The notes under the pieces are model-generated. The model was not told the DNA's origin and did not search any database. It worked only from the letters and a program-made list of their open reading frames with translations. 64,000 nt of DNA from Rhizophagus irregularis (Eukaryota > Glomeromycota > Glomeromycetes > Glomerales > Glomeraceae). This document shows positions 12,300 through 23,208 of this stretch, in pieces. Made by a program: the position numbers and the translations under genes. The stretch is taken from contig NC_089446.1 in NCBI RefSeq assembly GCF_026210795.1, forward strand, positions 2,447,001 to 2,511,000. The letters are read 5' to 3'. Every line of letters begins with the position of its first letter. The first letter of the stretch is position 1.

Positions 12300-12525
12300 A
12301 TAAATAAAATATGGAAATCTAGATGTGAAGTTCAGATTGCACTTGAAAAAAGACTTTCCATTAACAAAAAGACAAAAAGAGAATATTGTTCTAATAATAG
12401 AAATAATTTTAATTTTACTAATAATCTTTTTTTTTTATCTAATTTTGATTATATAAAAAATAATTTAAAATCTTTATATAATAAAATATATTTTGGTAAT
12501 AATATTTTGGATTTTATATAGAGAT
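12300..12525 (+). pseudogene. Possible LINE reverse-transcriptase C-terminal tail
   Basis: One open frame reads INKIWKSRCEVQIALEKRL then INKKTKREY and a long Asn/Phe-rich tail to a stop at about 12520. The IWxxRCxxQ...EK pattern resembles the extreme C-terminus of Rhizophagus LINE reverse transcriptases. No catalytic YxDD region is present, fitting 5' truncation of a LINE copy or simple decay. The call rests on one short motif. Confidence 0.35.
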
Positions 12526-13095
12526 TGGATCTGTCTAAAAAAAATTCTATCCAGGTCACCTGGCAGATGGACCTGCAGGTTATCTGAATGAAAGTTAGGT
12601 CAATCCAACCCATCAATCCATCTACTACCCACCTATAATTCATATAAAAATTACTATTTATTTTAAAACTTGTAAAACATTTATATTATATATTGATTTC
12701 TTTTGTTATATAATAGCTTTATTATGATCAAAAAAGGCAAATTTATTATATTTCAAATATTATTATTAACTCCAAGCTTTATAATATAAACTATTTTTTT
12801 TAACAAATAACAATTGGCTAACTACTTTAAGTTAAATATCATATTTTGAAGATAAATGTAACTTCATCATTTTACTAATTTATTAATAATTAATATTAAA
12901 CAGGAACTTTTAAATAATTTACATTGATCAATAAAAAAATTTAATTAACAACAGGCGATTAAACAGATAATCTGATAATTTGCCAGATTGACTAATGGAT
13001 TGACTTATCTGCCTCCATCCAGATAGAAATTATTACCATCCAGATACCTATCCATCTACAGGTAACCTAGATAGTTCAACCCAGATTTAATCCCT
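12525..13095. repeat. Two GC-richer ATCCA/TGGAT-rich patches in inverted similarity
   Basis: Patches at about 12540-12630 and 12985-13090 share runs such as CATCCAGAT, CCATCTAC and AGGTxACCT and are partly reverse-complementary, bracketing an A/T-rich core. They could be the arms of a decayed foldback element, but no target duplication was identified. Confidence 0.35.
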
Positions 13096-14299
13096 AGTTT
13101 TATACTACATATTAACCATATATCTTTTATTAACTTTTATTTTCTTTCTAAATTATTCTTTTAATAAGTAGACTTATTAGCAAAAGTTAGTCTATAAATT
13201 AGTTTAGTTGGTTTTAGGTAATGTATTTTATTTTAAATTTATCATGTATTACTTTTTATTTATAATTAGTATATTGAATTTAATAAAGTTTAATAAATAA
13301 GATATAGCTTTAATTTAAAGCCTTTTTACCATAAAAAAAAAATAATAAATTTTTAATATAATTTCAGCTATTAAATAAATTGTTTAATATAATGAATTTC
13401 AGATTATATATATATATTTGGCAAAATATAACTTTATTATAAAATCAATTTTAAGGCTATTTATAGTTTGAATCTAAAGTAAAAGGTAAAATTTCCTATT
13501 AAACTGATATTAAATATATATATTACTACTCTAATATTTAAAAATAAACTTAAATTACAGGATCTAACACAAGTAGAAATACTAAAAATCAGCAAAAAAA
13601 TAGCACGAAAAGCAGTGGCTATTCTTGGCTATTCTTGACTGTTTTTGGCTATTTGCAAATTAACCTATATTATTTGTAAATAGTTTATACAAATTTGTGA
13701 ATATTTTATGCAATTTATGCCATTTTTTTTGCCTGTTTTTGGTCATTTGATATGTGTAAAAAGGTATATTTAAATTTTAAAGAATATATATTTAAAAATT
13801 TACACTACAGTTATTAATAATTTAAAAAAGAAATTTAATGATTGTTATATCATTTAAACAAAAATAATGGACCCTTTATTTTAAAAATTATATAATAATA
13901 ATACTTGAAATTTTAATATGTAATAATATAAACTTTAAAGAATATAAAGTTAAATTTTCATACTTTTAATTTTCATACAGCTGTATTTATTAAAAAAATT
14001 TTAAATTTTTAATGATTGATTAAAAAAAAGTGAATAATTTTTATTTTTTAAAATACTAATTGTTAATTTTAAAAATAAAATATAAAAATTCATATAATAT
14101 TTATTCTTCAGAACTGTAACTTTTAAATAATATATAAATTATATAAATTAAAGTATTTTATTATGTAAAATTTTAAAATGTAAAAATACAGTATTGTTAT
14201 TTTAAAAATTAAATTTTTTTCTTAATTTTTTATATTAAAATTTCTATTATTATTATTATATATAATTTTAAATAAATAAGCAATAATAAACTATTTATT
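13096..14299. other. AT-rich intergenic region
   Basis: No gene is seen. At about 13600-13750 there is a TTGGCTATT-rich stretch like those at 17850-18060 and 22730-22880 inside the neighbouring large element, suggesting shared repeat ancestry. Confidence 0.5.
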
Positions 14300-14461
14300 T
14301 AATTTTATAGATAATTATTAATATTTCCTTTTATAAGATTTTTTAATTCATAATTACATAAAAGCTAAAACTATGAAATTTTAAATATATATAAAATAAA
14401 TAAAATTTATGATAAAACTTCTTTATTGAATCATCATGTAATTTTAATTTAGTTTTCTTTT
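14300..14461 (-). pseudogene. Distal half of a MULE transposase split by an 8.7-kb insertion
   Basis: On the minus strand the sequence immediately outside the large element reads KTKLKLHDDSIKKFYHKFYL. This is the segment that normally follows the YHIxQNIKK motif of FAR1/MULE transposases. The upstream half ends with the equivalent of YYIIENIK at 23209, just beyond the other end of the insertion. Joining the two flanks across a 4-bp duplication gives a contiguous match apart from a one-base deletion. The homology fades below about 14370. Confidence 0.6.
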
Positions 14462-14830
14462 CCCTATAAAAAATATATATACGGTTAGTATACTGTATTT
14501 TCGTATTTTGCGAACAGTATATTTATAGTATTATTACCGTATGATTACAGTATTTTCACATACTGTATATATTTGGTATTCTGCACACCGTATCATATAT
14601 ACGGTTTGCGTACAGTATATTTTTCCAGTTTTACCCGTATGTTTTATACTTGTAAACAGTATATTGTTTTATATTTTATATTGCGAACAGTATACTTTTC
14701 CAGGATAAACCGTATATTTTATACTGATAAGCAGTACTTTTTTCCAGTTTAAACTGCATATTTTGTACTGATAAATAGTATATATTATTCAATTAAATCG
14801 TATATTTTATATTTGCAAACAGAATTTAAA
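14462..14830 (+). repeat. Left terminal/subterminal repeat of the 8.7-kb element
   Basis: Degenerate tandem units of about 50-65 bp contain ACCGTAT, ACAGTATAT and TTTTCCAGT. The outer about 60 bp is the inverse of the right end at 23150-23208. Such dense subterminal motifs are typical transposase-binding arrays, which is an inference. Confidence 0.75.
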
Positions 14831-15714
14831 ATGCATTTATAATCAATAAAATTTTTATTAAATAATATTAAATATACAAATATTTTTTATAAATAATATA
14901 AATAAAAAACTAGTATAAAATAATATACTATTTGTAAAAAAAATAATATTAGCAAAATATAAACAAAAAAAAAAGAAATTTAATTAGTAATATTATCATT
15001 ATTTTAAATATAAAAAAGGAATAATAAAAGGTTAGTAAAAAAAAGAAACTTAATTAGTAATATTATCATTATTTTAAATATAAAAAAGAAATAATAAAAA
15101 GTTAGTAATATTATTAATATATTAGTTAGATATAAAAAAGTAATAAAACGATAGTAGTAATGTTAGTAATATATTAAAAAAATTAAATAAAATACATAAA
15201 AGTAAAAAAAAATATAATTAATATATGTTAACATATAATATTAATATAAAAATAAAAACATAAAAAGGTGTACATATAGTTGTTTAATTAATATTGTTAA
15301 AATTCACCATTACAATTCCAGAGAGATATTAGCGAAAGTAATTGTTAATTGATATACGTGCGTATCACTTTTTGTATAATTAGTAGTTTAAGTACAAATA
15401 TATATATTGTATATTATCAAAATAAGTTTTTTATTTAATTTTTATTATTATATGTTAAAATAGTTTTGGTATTCATTTTTATTGTCTTTTTTTTTCTAAA
15501 AAAAAAGAAGAGAAAAGAATATTTTTGAAAAAATAAACAAAAAATAAACAATAACGTGTTATTAATGCATGTGATCAGGTGATCAGCTGAATTTTAATTG
15601 GTTAAATATAGAAATGCGAAAATTAAAAAGCAGAAGTATTTTTTTAAAATTTAAATCATACAGATTGTTTTTAAAGTTCAATTAGTAATTTAAAAGTTCT
15701 TTTTTTTAATAAGA
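14831..15714. other. AT-rich interior of the 8.7-kb element
   Basis: No gene is seen. A segment of about 55 bp is duplicated at 14985 and 15045, containing AATATTATCATTATTTTAAA. The 15540-15650 stretch, with GATCAG followed by AATTTTAATTGG, matches the arrangement at 29370-29400 in the Plavaka-like element. Confidence 0.5.
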
Positions 15715-15938
15715 AAATTTGTAAAAATTTTTTTTAATACTGCTTAATTTTTAAATTAAAGCCTTAATACTAAATTAGTTAAATTAGAATTAAGAAAAAT
15801 TTGTAAGAATTTTCTTTGATACTGCTTAATTTTTAAATTAAAGCCTTAATATTAAATTAGTTAAATTAGAATTAAGCAGTATTAAGAAAAATTCGCAAGA
15901 ATTTTCCTTAATACTGCTTAATAGTTAAATTAGAATTA
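15715..15938 (+). repeat. 92-bp repeat array, left part
   Basis: Two to three diverged units contain an imperfect 42-bp palindrome that begins and ends with GCAGTAT/ATACTGC, followed by TTAAAGCCTTAATACTAAAT. The array is interrupted at 15938 by nested insertions and resumes at 17246. Confidence 0.75.
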
Positions 15939-16117
15939 GGGAGCTTACACATATTATGTAATTATTATAGGGGGGGAGGGGTAGTTAAAATTTTACGTTA
16001 CACTTATTTAAATCATATGATTTATAAATATTATAATTTGATTGGTTATGAAATCTAACAGGAGGGGGGGGTAACGTTTATAATAAAATGAATATTACGT
16101 GATATGTGTAACTCCCC
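15939..16117. mobile_element. 179-bp PIF/Harbinger-like MITE with TTA target duplication
   Basis: The ends are GGGAGCTTACACATATTATG and the inverse of GGGGAGTTACACATATCACG, flanked by TTA at 15936-15938 and 16118-16120. A 3-bp TTA duplication with G-rich termini is the signature of PIF/Harbinger elements. Both inner arms carry runs of seven or more G. There is no coding capacity. Confidence 0.8.
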
Positions 16118-16120
16118 TTA

Positions 16121-17245
16121 ACATATGGGCTGATTTATGGAATTAAGTTTTTATATTCAAAAAACTAACTTTATTAAGCAAATGCAAATACAAGTTACAT
16201 GAAAATGATAGATTCACACCAGCTGACATAAATAAAATTGATTTGATTATATTATTTTTTGATTTTTTTTAATAATATCATTAAAATTAAAAAATTTAAA
16301 TATAATTGTCATGACAAAATATTGAATAACTTAACGTGTATCTGTGCTAGATGAATGAATTTATATTCATTAGAAAGAGGTAATCAAGAGCTATCTATAA
16401 ACCAAATATCACATGAATTGAATCACAAGTTGCTGAATAATTACGTTCAATGTATTTGTTTTTAACTTTTGACTTTGATCGTTAATATCTTCACATCTAG
16501 TAATTCAATTTGAATGATCTTTTTTCGTTCAGGTAGTTTAGGTTCTGGCCTTTCATATGAATATAAATATATGTGTTTAGCATGTATTTACGCTGATATA
16601 TTAACGATTTTGTTAATTGAATAAAACTCTGATACAAAAATTTTTAAAATTATAATTCTTACCAAAAGATGATCTTTACAGGTATTATTGAGCTCTTTTT
16701 ACTTTACTTAATAAGGTTTTATTTGCTATTTCTGTTTTAAATTGAATAAATTAATAAAATCAATTTTAAAAAGTAATTAACAAGTAGAATAAAATCAGTA
16801 TAGTAAAAAACAAAAAAAAACATCTCAAAAACTCTAAAGCATAACTCACATTTTTATTTTGTATATTTTTACTAAAAAAAAGAAGGAACTAAGGTTAAAA
16901 ATAAATGAAAAAAGATTTTTCTTATTAATATAAATTATTAATATTTGTTTTCTTAATTATTGATTAAAAAAAACCTGCTATATATGCCTATAAACTTTTC
17001 TAAGTCACCTAACAAAAATCTGATTGAAAAGTGATTGAAAAGTGATTGAAAAGTGATTAAAAAAGAAAGTAGTTGACATTGTTATTTTTGAATAAACGTT
17101 AAAAAATTTTTTTTTATTTTTTGATAGATTTAGATCATCTGATTATGTAACACATATAATTTAAGCTTGTGAAACATAATTCTTGTTAAAATGTGCAAAT
17201 CTTTATGAAAATCTTAATTTTGGCTAATTCCACAAATTGGCGAAT
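16121..17245. mobile_element. 1.1-kb TIR element (copy 1 of 'element X')
   Basis: The left end contains GCTGATTTATGGAATTAAG and the right end the inverse of GCCAATTTGTGGAATTAG. The interior has a triple GATTGAAAAGT run near 17030 and a module at about 16470-16630, TCACATCTAGTAATTCAA, recurring in other elements. A second copy lies at 27345-28086, with its last 30 bp at 37738. It splits the 92-bp array, probably with a TA-containing duplication. No protein-coding frame was found. Confidence 0.6.
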
Positions 17246-17640
17246 ATAAGCAGTATTAAGAAAAATTCGCAAGAATTTTCCTTGATACTGCTTAATTTTT
17301 AAACTAAAGCCTTAATACTACTAAATTAGTTAAATTAGAATTAAGCAGTATTAAGAAAAATTCGCAAGAATTTTCCTCGATACTGCTTAATTTTTAAATT
17401 AAAGCTTTAATACTAAATTAGTTAAATTAGAATTAAGCAGTATTAAGAAAAATTCGCAAGAATTTTCCTTGATACTGCTTAATTTTTAAATTAAAGCTTT
17501 AATACTAAATTAGTTAAATTAGAATTAAGCAGTATTAAGAAAAATTCGCAAGAATTTTCCTTGATACTGCTTAATTTTTAAATTAAAGCTTTAATACTAA
17601 ATTAGTTAAATTAGAATTAAAATCTTAATACTAATTTATA
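17246..17640 (+). repeat. 92-bp tandem repeat array, right part (4 units)
   Basis: Units start at about 17250, 17345, 17437 and 17529, almost identical. Each carries the imperfect palindrome GCAGTATTAAGAAAAATTCG with its inverse, then TAAATTAGTTAAATTAGAAT. The array is the continuation of 15715-15938. The palindromes could form a series of hairpins. Confidence 0.9.
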
Positions 17641-18261
17641 AAAATGATTTATAATTGAGTTTTAAATTTAGTATTATCAATCAGACTTTGAACTTAAAAA
17701 TTAAACAGTATTAACAAAAATTCTTGCGAATTTTTAATAATTGTGATTTTACATCAGTGAGTTTTTGGGTAGTATATATTAGTGGATACTAGTATTGTTT
17801 GATGCTTTAAAGTGTAGAAAAACTTACGTCAAATAAATAAAAACTGGCAAAAAAATCAAATAGCCAATTTTTGGCTATATTTGTCCGATTTGTAACTTTT
17901 TGTAGCTGATTTTTTAGTACGAATTGACAAAAATTGAATATGCCAATTTTTAAATTGCATATTCAAATCGGATTGCTGATTTTAGCTATATTTGTCTGAT
18001 TTGTGACTTTTTACAGCCGTATTACCAATTCTTAACTACATTTTTCAGTTTTTTCACTATACAAAAAAATTGTATATACTGTACATTATGAAATATATAT
18101 TTTTATAAAAAATTATATTGTAATATTGAATTAAATTTTAAAAAATATTTTATTAAGCAATATTAAATAAAAAACTAATCTTAAATAATTAAATTTTAAA
18201 CAAAATACATTTAAGAATATAAATTTACTTGTAATTCAATGTAATATGCACAATTATAAAA
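17641..18261. other. Spacer with inverted-repeat edge before the satellite
   Basis: GTCAAATAAATAAAA at 17828 is the inverse of the sequence ending at 22884, so a nested unit of about 5 kb including the satellite may be bracketed by short inverted repeats. The adjoining 17845-18060 is rich in TTGGCTATATTTG-type phrases also seen at 13600 and 22740. No gene is seen. Confidence 0.45.
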
Positions 18262-21200
18262 ATTAATAATTCCACAAATATTAACTGTACCTTCATTAAA
18301 ATAAATATTCAAGTAGATTCTAAGCTGCTGAACAATTTTCAATTAATAAATGAAGTCGATTTGCTTTGGCTAAAGTGCTCAAAATACGCTCTGAAGTGAC
18401 AAAACGGAAAAAAATAAAATTCGTGAATGAGTACCGTTGTGAAAATCGCGAATAACTCATCGCATTAACTGTACCTTTTCGTGAAAATTAATATTCAAGT
18501 AGATTTTGACATGCTGAACAATATTCAATTAATAAATGAAGTCGATTTGCTTTGGCCAGTGCTCAAAATACGCTCTGAATTGACAAAATGGAAAAAATAA
18601 AATTCGTTAATGAGTACCGTGAAATCGTTAATAACTCATCGCATTAACTGTACCTTCGTAAAAATTAATATCCAAGTAGATTTTGATATGCTGAACAACT
18701 TTCAATTAATATAAGAAGTCGATTTATTTTGCCAAAGTGCTCAAAATACGTCTTGAAGTGACAAAATTCAAAAAAAATAAAATTCGTGAATTAGGCACTG
18801 CTAGAAAATCGCGAATAACTCATCAAGTATTAACTGTACCTTCGTGAAAATTAATATTCAAGTAGATTTTGACATGCTGAACAATATTCAATTAATAAAT
18901 GAAGTCGATTTGCTTTGGCTAAAGTGCTCAAAATACGCTCTGAATTGACAAAATTAAAAAATAAAATTGCGACCAGTACCGTCAGAAAATCGCAATTAGC
19001 ACGTTGTGAAAATCGTGAATAACTCATCAAGTATTAACTGCAACTCTCTCAAAAAAATTAATATCCAAGTAGATTTTGATATGCTGAACAACTTTCAATT
19101 AATATATGAAGAAGTCGATTTACTTGCCAAAGTGCTCAAAATACGCCCGCTGACAAAACGAAAATAAAATTCGTGAATGAGTACCGTTGTAAAAATCGTG
19201 AATAACTCATCAAGTATTAACTGCACTTTCGTGAAAATTAATATTCAAGTAGATTTTGACATGCTGAACAATATTCAATTAATAAATGAAGTCGATTTGC
19301 TTTGGCTAAAGTGCTCAAATATGCTCTGAATTGACAAAATGGAAAAATAAAATTCGGCAACGAGTACCGCGTAAAACGTAACACCTATCAAGTATTAACT
19401 GTACCTTCGTGAAAATTAATATCCAAGTAGATTTTGATATGCTGAACAACTTTCAATTAATATAAGAAGTCGATTTACTTTCGGCTAAAGTGCTCAAAAT
19501 ACGCTCTGAAGTGAGCACCAAAAAATAAAATTCGGACGAGTACCGCTGTGAAAATCGTGAATAACTCATCAAGTATTAAATCAATTTCGTGAAAATTAAT
19601 ATTCAAGTGGATTTTGGACATGCTGAACAATATTCAATTAATAAATGAAGTCGATTTGCTTTGGCTAAAGTGCTCAAAATACGCTCTGAATTGACAAAAT
19701 GGAAAAAATAAAATTCGAATGAGCACCGTTGTGAAAATCGTGAATAACTCATCAAGTATTAACTGTATCTTCGTAAAAATTAATATCCAAGTAGATTTTG
19801 GATACGCTGAACAACTTTCAATTAATATAAGAAGTCGATTTATTTTGGCTAAAGTGCTCAAAATACGCTCTGAAGTGACAAAACGGAAAAAAATTCGCGG
19901 AATGAAAATTTTGTGAAAATCGAATAACTCACTGGCATTAACTGTACCGTGAAAATTAATATTCAAGTAGATTTTCACATGTCAACATTGTCATTCAATT
20001 AATAAATTCGTCGATTTGAGCGGCTAAAGTGCTCAAAAATATTTCCCTAATTGACAAAATTTAAAAAAAATAAAATTCGGCAATTTAAAGACGCGAAATC
20101 GCTAATGAGTACCGTTGTGAAAATCGCGGACAACTCATCAAGTATTAACTGTACCTTCGTAAAAATTAATATCCAAGTAGATTTTGATATTACTAACAAC
20201 TTTCAATTAATATAAATTAAGTCGATTGTATTTTGGCTAAAGTGCTCAAAATACGCTCTGAAGACAAAAACTAAAAAATGTACTCGTGAATGAGTAACAA
20301 GCGTGAAATCTAATAACTCACTGCGTATTAACTGTACCTTCGTGAAAATTAATATTCAAGTAGATTTTACATTTAACAATATTCAATTAATAAATGAAGT
20401 CGATTTGCTTTGGCTAAAGTGCTCAAAATACGCTCTGAATTGACAAAATCGAAAAATAAAATTGGCCAGGAATGAGTACTGCTAGAAAAATCGTGAATAA
20501 CTCATCAAGTATTAACTGTACCTTCGTAAAAATTAATATCCAAGTAGATTTTGGATATAAGAACAACTTTCAATTAATATAAGAAGTCGATTTACTTTGG
20601 CTAAAGTGCTCAAAATACGCTCTGAAGTGACAAAACGGAAAATAAAATTCGCACGAGTACCGTTGTGAAATCGTGAATAACTCATCAAGTATTAACTGTA
20701 CCTTCGTGAAAATTAATATTCAAGTAGATTTTGATGCTGAACAATATTCAATTAATAAATGAAGTCGATTTGCTTTGGCTAAAGTGCTCAAAATACGCTC
20801 TGAATTGACAAATGAAAATAAAATTGAATGAGTACCGTTGTGAAAATCGTGAATAACTCATCAAGTATTAACTGTACCTTCGTAAAAATTAATATCCAAG
20901 CAGATTTTGATATGCTGAACAACTTTCAATTAATATAAGAAGTCGATTTACTTTGGCTAAAGTGCTCAAAATACGCTCTGAAGTGACAAAACGGAAAAAT
21001 AAAATTCGTGAATGAGTACCGTTGTGAAAATCGTGAATAACTCATCAAGTATTAACTGTACCTTCGTGAAAATTAATATTCAAGTAGATTTTGACATGCT
21101 GAACAATATTCAATTAATAAATGAAGTCGATTTGCTTTGGCTAAAGTGCTCAAAATACGCTCTGAATTGACAAAATGGAAAAAATAAAATTCGTGAATGA

Positions 21201-22460
21201 GTACCGTTGTGAAAATCGTGAATAACTCATCAAGTATTAACTGTACCTTCGTAAAAATTAATATCCAAGTAGATTTTGATATGCTGAACAACTTTCAATT
21301 AATATAAGAAGTCGATTTACTTTGGCTAAAGTGCTCAAAATACGCTCTGAAGTGACAAAACGGAAAAAAATAAAATTCGTGGAATGAGAAAACGTTGTGA
21401 AAATCGTGAATAACTCATCAAGTATTAACTGTACCTTCGTAAAAATTAATATCCAAGTAGATTTTGACATGATGAACAATATTCAATTAATAAATGAAGT
21501 CGATTTGCTTTGGCGAAAGTGCTCAAAATACGCTCTGAATTGACAAAATGGAAAAAATAAAATTCGTGAATGAGTACCGTTGTGAAAATCGTGAATAACT
21601 CATCAAGTATTAACTGTACCTTCGTAAAAATTAATATCCAAGTAGATTTTGACATTCTGAACAACTTTCAATTAATATAAGAAGTCGATTTACTTTGGCT
21701 AAAGTGCTCAAAATACGCTCTGAAGTGACAAAATAGAAAAAATAAAATTCGTGAATGAGTACCGTTGTGAAAATCGTGAATAACTCATCAAGTATTAACT
21801 GTACCTTCGTAAAAATTAATATCCAAGTGAATTTTGACATGATGAACAACTTTCAATTAATATAAGAAGTCGATTTACTTTGGCTAAAGTGCTCAAAATA
21901 CGCTCTGAAGTGACAATACGGAAAAAAATAAAATTTGTGAATGAGTACCGTTGTGAAAATCGTGAATAACTCATCAAGTATTAACTGTACCTTCGTAAAA
22001 ATTAATATTCAAGTAGATTTTGACATGCTGAACAACATTCTATTAATATAAAAAGTTAGTTTACTTTGGATAAAGTGCTCAAAATACGCTCTGAAGTGAC
22101 AAAACGGAAAAAAATAAAATTCGTGAATGAGTACCGTTGTGAAAATCGTGAATAACTCATCAAGTATTAACTGTACCTTCGTGAAAATTAATATTCAAGT
22201 AGATTTTGACATGCTAAACAACTTACAATTAATATAAGAAGTTGATTTACTTTGGCTAAAGATCTCAAAATACGTTCTGAAGGTAAAAAAATTTGTAACT
22301 TAATACTACTGTATTATATAAAAAATGTAAATAATTCCAAAAATATTAACTGTACTTTTATGAAGATTAATATCTTAACAGTTTTAAACTTACTGAACTA
22401 CTTTTAATTAAAAGAATAAGATTTACTTTAACCAAAATGCTCAAACCATACTTTGAAATA
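18262..22460 (+). repeat. Satellite: ~23 units of ~185 bp arranged as 370-bp A/B dimers
   Basis: Units begin with TAACTCATCAAGTATTAACT and contain CAATTAATAxxxGAAGTCGA and AAAGTGCTCAAAATACGCTC. Two unit types alternate almost strictly from the second to the nineteenth. Type A has ATATTCAAG, GAACAATATTC and TGAATTGAC; type B has ATATCCAAG, GAACAACTTTC and TGAAGTGAC. The units at both edges are diverged, as expected when unequal exchange homogenises the centre. Minus-strand open frames of about 72 codons across it are repeat translations, not genes. Confidence 0.95.
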
Positions 22461-22899
22461 TGTGTAAAAAAAATATAATATTTGTTTATATTTTAAATTA
22501 TGAGTTATTTAATTTAAATGTGTTTATATTTAAGAAAAAAAATATTTTAATTCTATTTTATAAAGTATTTAAAAAGTATTTTAGTAAAGTTTTTGAGGCA
22601 AAAAAATAATTATAACTGAAATAAAAAAAAAAATCAAAGTTAATAAATAAATATTAAACCGTAATACATAATCACATGTTATATAATTAAAATTAGAAAT
22701 TTTTATATTAAAATCGAAAAATCCTACTACAAATAGCCAAAAATCGGCAATTTCATGTTAAAAATCAGAAATATTATATTAAAATCAAAAATATTTATTA
22801 AAATCGGAAATATTATATTAAAATTGCCAAAAAATCAGATAGCCATATTAAAAAGGGCAAAAATCTGATTTTTATTTATTTGACCTGTATATATTTGTA
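22461..22899. other. AT-rich spacer between satellite and right terminal repeat
   Basis: No gene is seen. Short AAATCGGAAATATTATATT-like units repeat several times at 22740-22850, and GATTTTTATTTATTTGAC ends at 22884. Confidence 0.5.
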
Positions 22900-23208
22900 G
22901 AAAATACGTTATAAACGTATGAATTTTAATATACTGTAGAATAATACGTATACCGTATCCTTCATTTACAATATTTTTGTGAACCGTATACAAAATACTG
23001 ATATACAGTAGAAATGGTATACGTTATAGACGTATGAATTTAATATACCGTATCACACAGTATGTTTACCGTATACTTTATTGTATTTTTTACTAAACAC
23101 ATTTTGCAAACAGTATATATTATACTAATATGCCGTATGTAAAAATGCGAACTGTATCAAAAATACGTATATACAGTGTAAAAACCGTATACATATTTTT
23201 TATAGGGT
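22900..23208 (-). repeat. Right terminal/subterminal repeat of the 8.7-kb element
   Basis: This is the inverted counterpart of the left end, again dense in ATACGGT, ATACTGT and CAGTATA motifs. An internal near-duplication occurs with TACGTTATAAACGTATGAATTT at about 22910 and a close variant near 23020. Confidence 0.75.

Larger units (their letters stand above)
14462..23208. mobile_element. 8.7-kb non-autonomous DNA element with long TIRs
   Basis: The left end opens CCCTATAAAAAATATATA and the right end is the inverse of CCCTATAAAAAATATGTA. Both continue inward as GTAT/CAGTATA-rich arms of about 300-370 bp. The flanks are TTTT on both sides, a likely 4-bp target duplication. The insertion splits a MULE transposase pseudogene cleanly, which independently fixes both boundaries. 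No transposase was found inside; the cargo is a 92-bp repeat array, a Harbinger-like MITE, a 1.1-kb element and a 23-copy satellite. Its left inner region at about 15540-15650 resembles the region at 29340-29450 of the Plavaka-like element, so it may be mobilised by the same type of transposase. Confidence 0.8.

Noticed and set aside
12540-13090. Tetranucleotide-rich patches considered as a tRNA or other RNA gene
   Set aside because: No cloverleaf, no intact A and B boxes and no terminator could be traced.
19634-21849. Series of ~72-codon minus-strand open frames containing STWILIFTKVQLILDELF
   Set aside because: They are translations of the satellite unit, spaced exactly by its period, with no start context or conservation beyond the repeat.
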